Shown: piece by piece, positions 61,122 to 64,000 of the stretch | Layout: each line of letters starts with the position of its first letter | Position numbering within the stretch: position 1 is the stretch's first letter | Origin: CAWJLS01 sp963843755 | GTDB taxonomy: Bacteria > Acidobacteriota > Thermoanaerobaculia > Multivoradales > DATKCC01 | DNA: 64,000 bases | Assembly (NCBI GenBank): GCA_963843755.1 | Contig: CAWJLS010000002.1 | Coordinates: forward strand, 496,001 to 560,000 | Direction: 5' to 3' | The notes under the pieces: generated by a model | The model's input: the letters and a program-made list of their open reading frames with translations, nothing else | What the model was told of the DNA's origin: nothing | Databases searched by the model: none | Made by a program: the position numbers and the translations under genes

Positions 61122-64000
61122 TCACATCCACTCACCCTGGAGCACGAACGCCGCCCAGTACCAGGGGTCCTGGAAGCGGGGGTCGCGGCGCACGGCGAGC
61201 TTCGCCCGGCGGAGCGCCGCCGCCGGCCGCTCGCCCCGCTGCCAGAGGCCGCGGTAGAGCGCGACCATCAACCGCGCGGTCGCCTGGTCGTCGACCTGCC
61301 AGAGGCTCGCGATCACCCGTGGGCTGCCGGCGTACATGAATCCGCGGGCGAGCCCGACGAGGCCTTCGCCCCGCAAGCTCTTGCCGGAGGCGGTGCGGCA
61401 GCCGGAGAGCACCACCAGGTCGGCGCCGAGGTGGAGGCCGTAGATGTCGCGCAGGCTCAGGAAGCCGCCCGGGTCGGGGCGGCCGTGGCGATCGACCAGC
61501 GACAGGGCGAGGCCGGAGGCGGCCGGGCGTTCGGTGTCGAGCACGCCGTGGGTGGCGAAGTGGACGATCCGGTAGGAGGCCAGGTGCTCGACCGCCCGGT
61601 GGTCGGCGTCGAGACCGAGCGCCAGGAGAACCCGGCCCGGCGGCGCCAGGGAGGCGATGATCTCGGCCTCGCGGCCGCTGGAGCGGAGGCGGGGGAAGGT
61701 GCTGCTCACCCGATCCAACGGGGCGGCCGCCGCCGGCGGGTCGAGCCGCGGGTCGCTCGCCGAGAACACCGGGTCCGCCAGGATCGCCAGGGGGTCGGGG
61801 GCGGGGGCGCGCCCGGCGAGGCCCCGGCGGAGCGTCGCCAGCACGGAGACCGACGGCAGGTACGAGACCTCGAACCGGTCGATCAGCAGCTCCCGGGCGG
61901 CGGGCACGGCCGGTCGCGCCGAGGCCGGTCGACCGGTGGCGGCGTGGTGGAGTGGCTGCGCCGAGGGAGCTCGATCCGCTCCGGGTCGTGAACCGGGGGG
62001 GCGCCGAGGGAAGGGCAGGGCCTCGAACGGGATGAAATGGAGGGAGCCGTCGGCCACGACGACCAGCCGCTGGGGAGCGTGGTCGTCGTCGGGTCGTGAC
62101 GCGAGCAGGCCGGCGACCGGCCCGAGCAGCGCGTCGGAGAGGTCCGCCGCCAGGCGCCGTTGCTCCGGGCGGAGCGCCGGATCGAACCGGCTCAGATCGG
62201 CATGAAGCCTCCGGGCGAGATCCTCGATCCGTGCCCGGGGCGGCAGCTCGGCGCTCTCGAACCGGTCCGCTCCCAGCACCCAGAGGAAGCTCCGCTCCTC
62301 GCCGAGCTGGTAGGAGAGGATCAGGGTCCGGTCGTCGAGCAGGGCGCGGGCCGTCGCGGGATCGACCGGCTGGGGCACGGCGAGGTCGCCGTAGCTCGGG
62401 TTGGCGCGCCGGATCTCTGCCTCGACCAGGTCGAGGGCGCGCAGGATCTCTTCGGTCGAGCGGCGGTCGTCGTCCTGGCGCCGCTGCCCGGCGGAGGCCT
62501 CGGCCGTCACCCGAAGCTGGCGGAGCAGCCGTCGCCGGCGGTCGGTCAGCTTCGCCACCTGCGCTGCTTTCGCCTCCTCAGATTGCGCCGGGGAAGGCGA
62601 AGATGTCGAGCCGGCCGAGCGGGTGGTGGCCGCGGCCGGCCCCGCCAGGACGCCGGCCCGGGAGATCACGTCGAGCAGGGTCCGCGCGCGGGCGCGCTCG
62701 GCGGCGACGAAGGCGCGCTCCGCCCACGGGCCGTCCGACCGATCTCGAGAATGGCGCCGGTGCTCGGCCATGAGCAGCTCGACCTCGAGCTGGTAGAGGT
62801 CGTGGCGCCGGCTGCCGAAAGTCGTCTCGAGATCGGTCGACTCGATCTGGCCGCGCAGGCGCTCGACCAGGGCGACTCCGTCGGCGGCGTGCCGGCGTGC
62901 CGCCTCCAGGCGTCCGGCCCGGTCCTCGGCGTGGGCCAGCGTGCTGAGGACGTTCATCTCGACAGGGGCCCGACCGGCGTCCCGCGCCAGGGTGAGCGCC
63001 CGTTCGAGCGCCGGGATCGCACGGTCCGTGCTCCCCAGGAGAGACAGGGCGTCGCCGGTCGTCGCCAGGCAGAGAGCCTCGCCCGTCGCGTCCCCCAGCT
63101 CGTGGAACGCGGCGGCGGCCGCCCGGAGCGGCTCGAGGGCGCCCCGGGGATCGCCGCGCCGGATTCGCAGGCGCCCGACCTGGCGCAGGGTCACCGCCTC
63201 CTGCTGCCGGTCACCGGTGGCCCGGGCGAGCTCCAGGGCCTGCCGGTAGAGGTCGACGGCACGGTCGAGGGCCTGCGGGGAGTCGTCACCGGCGGCGGCC
63301 TCGCGGGAGGCGAGGAGGCCGAGACTGGTCAGGGTCGAGGCCTCGCCCCGGCGGTCGCCGACCTCGCGCCAGAGGGGCAGCGCCTGCTCCAGGCTGAGGC
63401 GGGACTTGGCGAGGTCTCCCACGTAGCCGTAGAGCAGCCCCAAGTTGTTGAGCACCCGCGCCTGCCAGCGCCGGTCGTCGAGGGCGCGGAAGACGTCGAG
63501 CGCCTGGCTGTAGCGGGCCAGCGCCTCCGAGATCTCGCCCAGGCGGCGGTGGAGGACCCCCAGGTTGTTGAGCACCCGGGCCTCCCCCTGGCGGTCGCCC
63601 ACCTGGCGGACGAGATCGAGGGCTCGCCGGTAGTCGTCGAGGGCGTCCTGGGGATGGCCGAGGATGTCGTGGACCCGGCCGGTGTTCGACGTGGCGGTCG
63701 CCTCGAGCGCCAGCGCCCGGACGGCGTGAAGGCGCGCGATCGCCCCCTGGTAGCAGGCCAGGCCGGCGCGCAGGTCGCCGGCGTCGAGGTCCATCAGGCA
63801 GAGGTTGGCCGAGGAGACGGCGGCACCGTAGGCGTCGTGGCTCGACTCCTGGAGAGCGCGCGCCTGCGTGAAGCTCGTTCGTGCCGCCTGCCGGTCGCCG
63901 GAGAGCCAGGACGAGAGGCCGACCTCGTTCCACGCGGCCGCCTCCCAGGTCGCGGCGCCGAGGGCGTTCCACCGCTCGCGAGCCTCCTTTCCGGTGACCA
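61122..64000 (-). CDS. TPR-CHAT domain protease (cut by window end)
   Basis: At least 959 residues are in the window; the frame is open through the end. The first part is a series of TPRs (WNEVGLSSWLSGDRQAARTS and many copies of the type ALRGLYxxxGDxxxA). After a linker comes the CHAT domain, a caspase-like fold, with the catalytic His in VHFATHGV (about 61,550) and Cys in VVLSGCRTASG (about 61,400), then GLARGFMYAGSPRVIASLWQVDD. Both catalytic residues are present. TPR-CHAT proteins are used in defence and signalling; in type III-E CRISPR systems one cleaves a protein that controls an ECF sigma factor. Here sigma and anti-sigma genes follow, without CRISPR genes. Confidence 0.9.
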   Translation of the reverse strand, partial: VTGKEARERWNALGAATWEAAAWNEVGLSSWLSGDRQAARTSFTQARALQESSHDAYGAAVSSANLCLMDLDAGDLRAGLACYQGAIARLHAVRALALEATATSNTGRVHDILGHPQDALDDYRRALDLVRQVGDRQGEARVLNNLGVLHRRLGEISEALARYSQALDVFRALDDRRWQARVLNNLGLLYGYVGDLAKSRLSLEQALPLWREVGDRRGEASTLTSLGLLASREAAAGDDSPQALDRAVDLYRQALELARATGDRQQEAVTLRQVGRLRIRRGDPRGALEPLRAAAAAFHELGDATGEALCLATTGDALSLLGSTDRAIPALERALTLARDAGRAPVEMNVLSTLAHAEDRAGRLEAARRHAADGVALVERLRGQIESTDLETTFGSRRHDLYQLEVELLMAEHRRHSRDRSDGPWAERAFVAAERARARTLLDVISRAGVLAGPAAATTRSAGSTSSPSPAQSEEAKAAQVAKLTDRRRRLLRQLRVTAEASAGQRRQDDDRRSTEEILRALDLVEAEIRRANPSYGDLAVPQPVDPATARALLDDRTLILSYQLGEERSFLWVLGADRFESAELPPRARIEDLARRLHADLSRFDPALRPEQRRLAADLSDALLGPVAGLLASRPDDDHAPQRLVVVADGSLHFIPFEALPFPRRPPGSRPGADRAPSAQPLHHAATGRPASARPAVPAARELLIDRFEVSYLPSVSVLATLRRGLAGRAPAPDPLAILADPVFSASDPRLDPPAAAAPLDRVSSTFPRLRSSGREAEIIASLAPPGRVLLALGLDADHRAVEHLASYRIVHFATHGVLDTERPAASGLALSLVDRHGRPDPGGFLSLRDIYGLHLGADLVVLSGCRTASGKSLRGEGLVGLARGFMYAGSPRVIASLWQVDDQATARLMVALYRGLWQRGERPAAALRRAKLAVRRDPRFQDPWYWAAFVLQGEWM

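Noticed and set aside
61122..64000. Reading the TPR-CHAT gene as part of a type III-E CRISPR system
   Set aside because: No CRISPR repeats, Cas7-11-like effector, Cas1 or Cas2 gene is present within the window.
1..64000. tRNA or rRNA genes
   Set aside because: No cloverleaf with TTCGA/T-loop pairing or ribosomal RNA core sequence was noticed by eye; a tRNAscan run would settle it.

Overview
This is a very GC-rich chromosomal window, probably from an Acidobacteriota-type bacterium. The best lineage clue is a tandem pair of secreted proteins with the N-terminal pattern of the 'VWFA-related Acidobacterial' family. A TPR-CHAT protein beside an ECF sigma/anti-sigma pair also fits large-genome environmental bacteria. 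Genes are densely packed and mostly linked by ATGA, GTGA or TGATG overlaps, so most strings below are read as operons.

Region 1 (1-24 kb) is an exopolysaccharide locus. The minus strand carries three glycosyltransferases (one cut by the window edge), a Wzx-type flippase, a SAM methyltransferase, a glutamine amidotransferase of the AsnB type, a fused ATP sulfurylase/APS kinase, and an export block: outer-membrane barrel protein, Wza-like channel, Wzc-like tyrosine autokinase, CpsB-type phosphatase and two secreted proteins. Two O-antigen-ligase-like membrane proteins, a VanZ-like protein and an initiating phosphoglycosyltransferase complete it.

Region 2 (23.7-28.6 kb) holds metF and metH. A well-formed SAM (S-box clan) riboswitch lies between them and probably shuts off metH when SAM is abundant.

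Region 3 (28.8-39.1 kb) has the two VWFA-related proteins, followed by a TolC/adaptor/RND efflux operon.

Region 4 (39.1-48.1 kb) is an accessory island of lower GC: small hypothetical genes separated by palindromes, a PIN-like protein, a SIMPL protein, a VOC lipoprotein, a 180-bp palindrome, a Uma2/BrnA-like pair, a DUF4143 ATPase with a C-terminal frameshift, and rsgA.

Region 5 (48.2-64 kb, minus strand) is the most unusual part. A TPR-CHAT protease (cut by the window end), a small beta protein, an ECF sigma factor with a hydrophobic C-terminal tail, and a zinc-finger anti-sigma factor lie upstream of a seven-gene run, most of it translationally coupled. Three proteins of that run share a roughly 100-residue beta-rich module, and a fourth 68-residue gene looks like a fragment of it. 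The same run encodes a terpenoid-cyclase-like protein, a possible aromatic prenyltransferase and a 1218-residue beta-propeller/helical protein. I recognise no described system with this composition and regard it as the best candidate for something new. No tRNA, rRNA, CRISPR array, transposase or integrase was seen.
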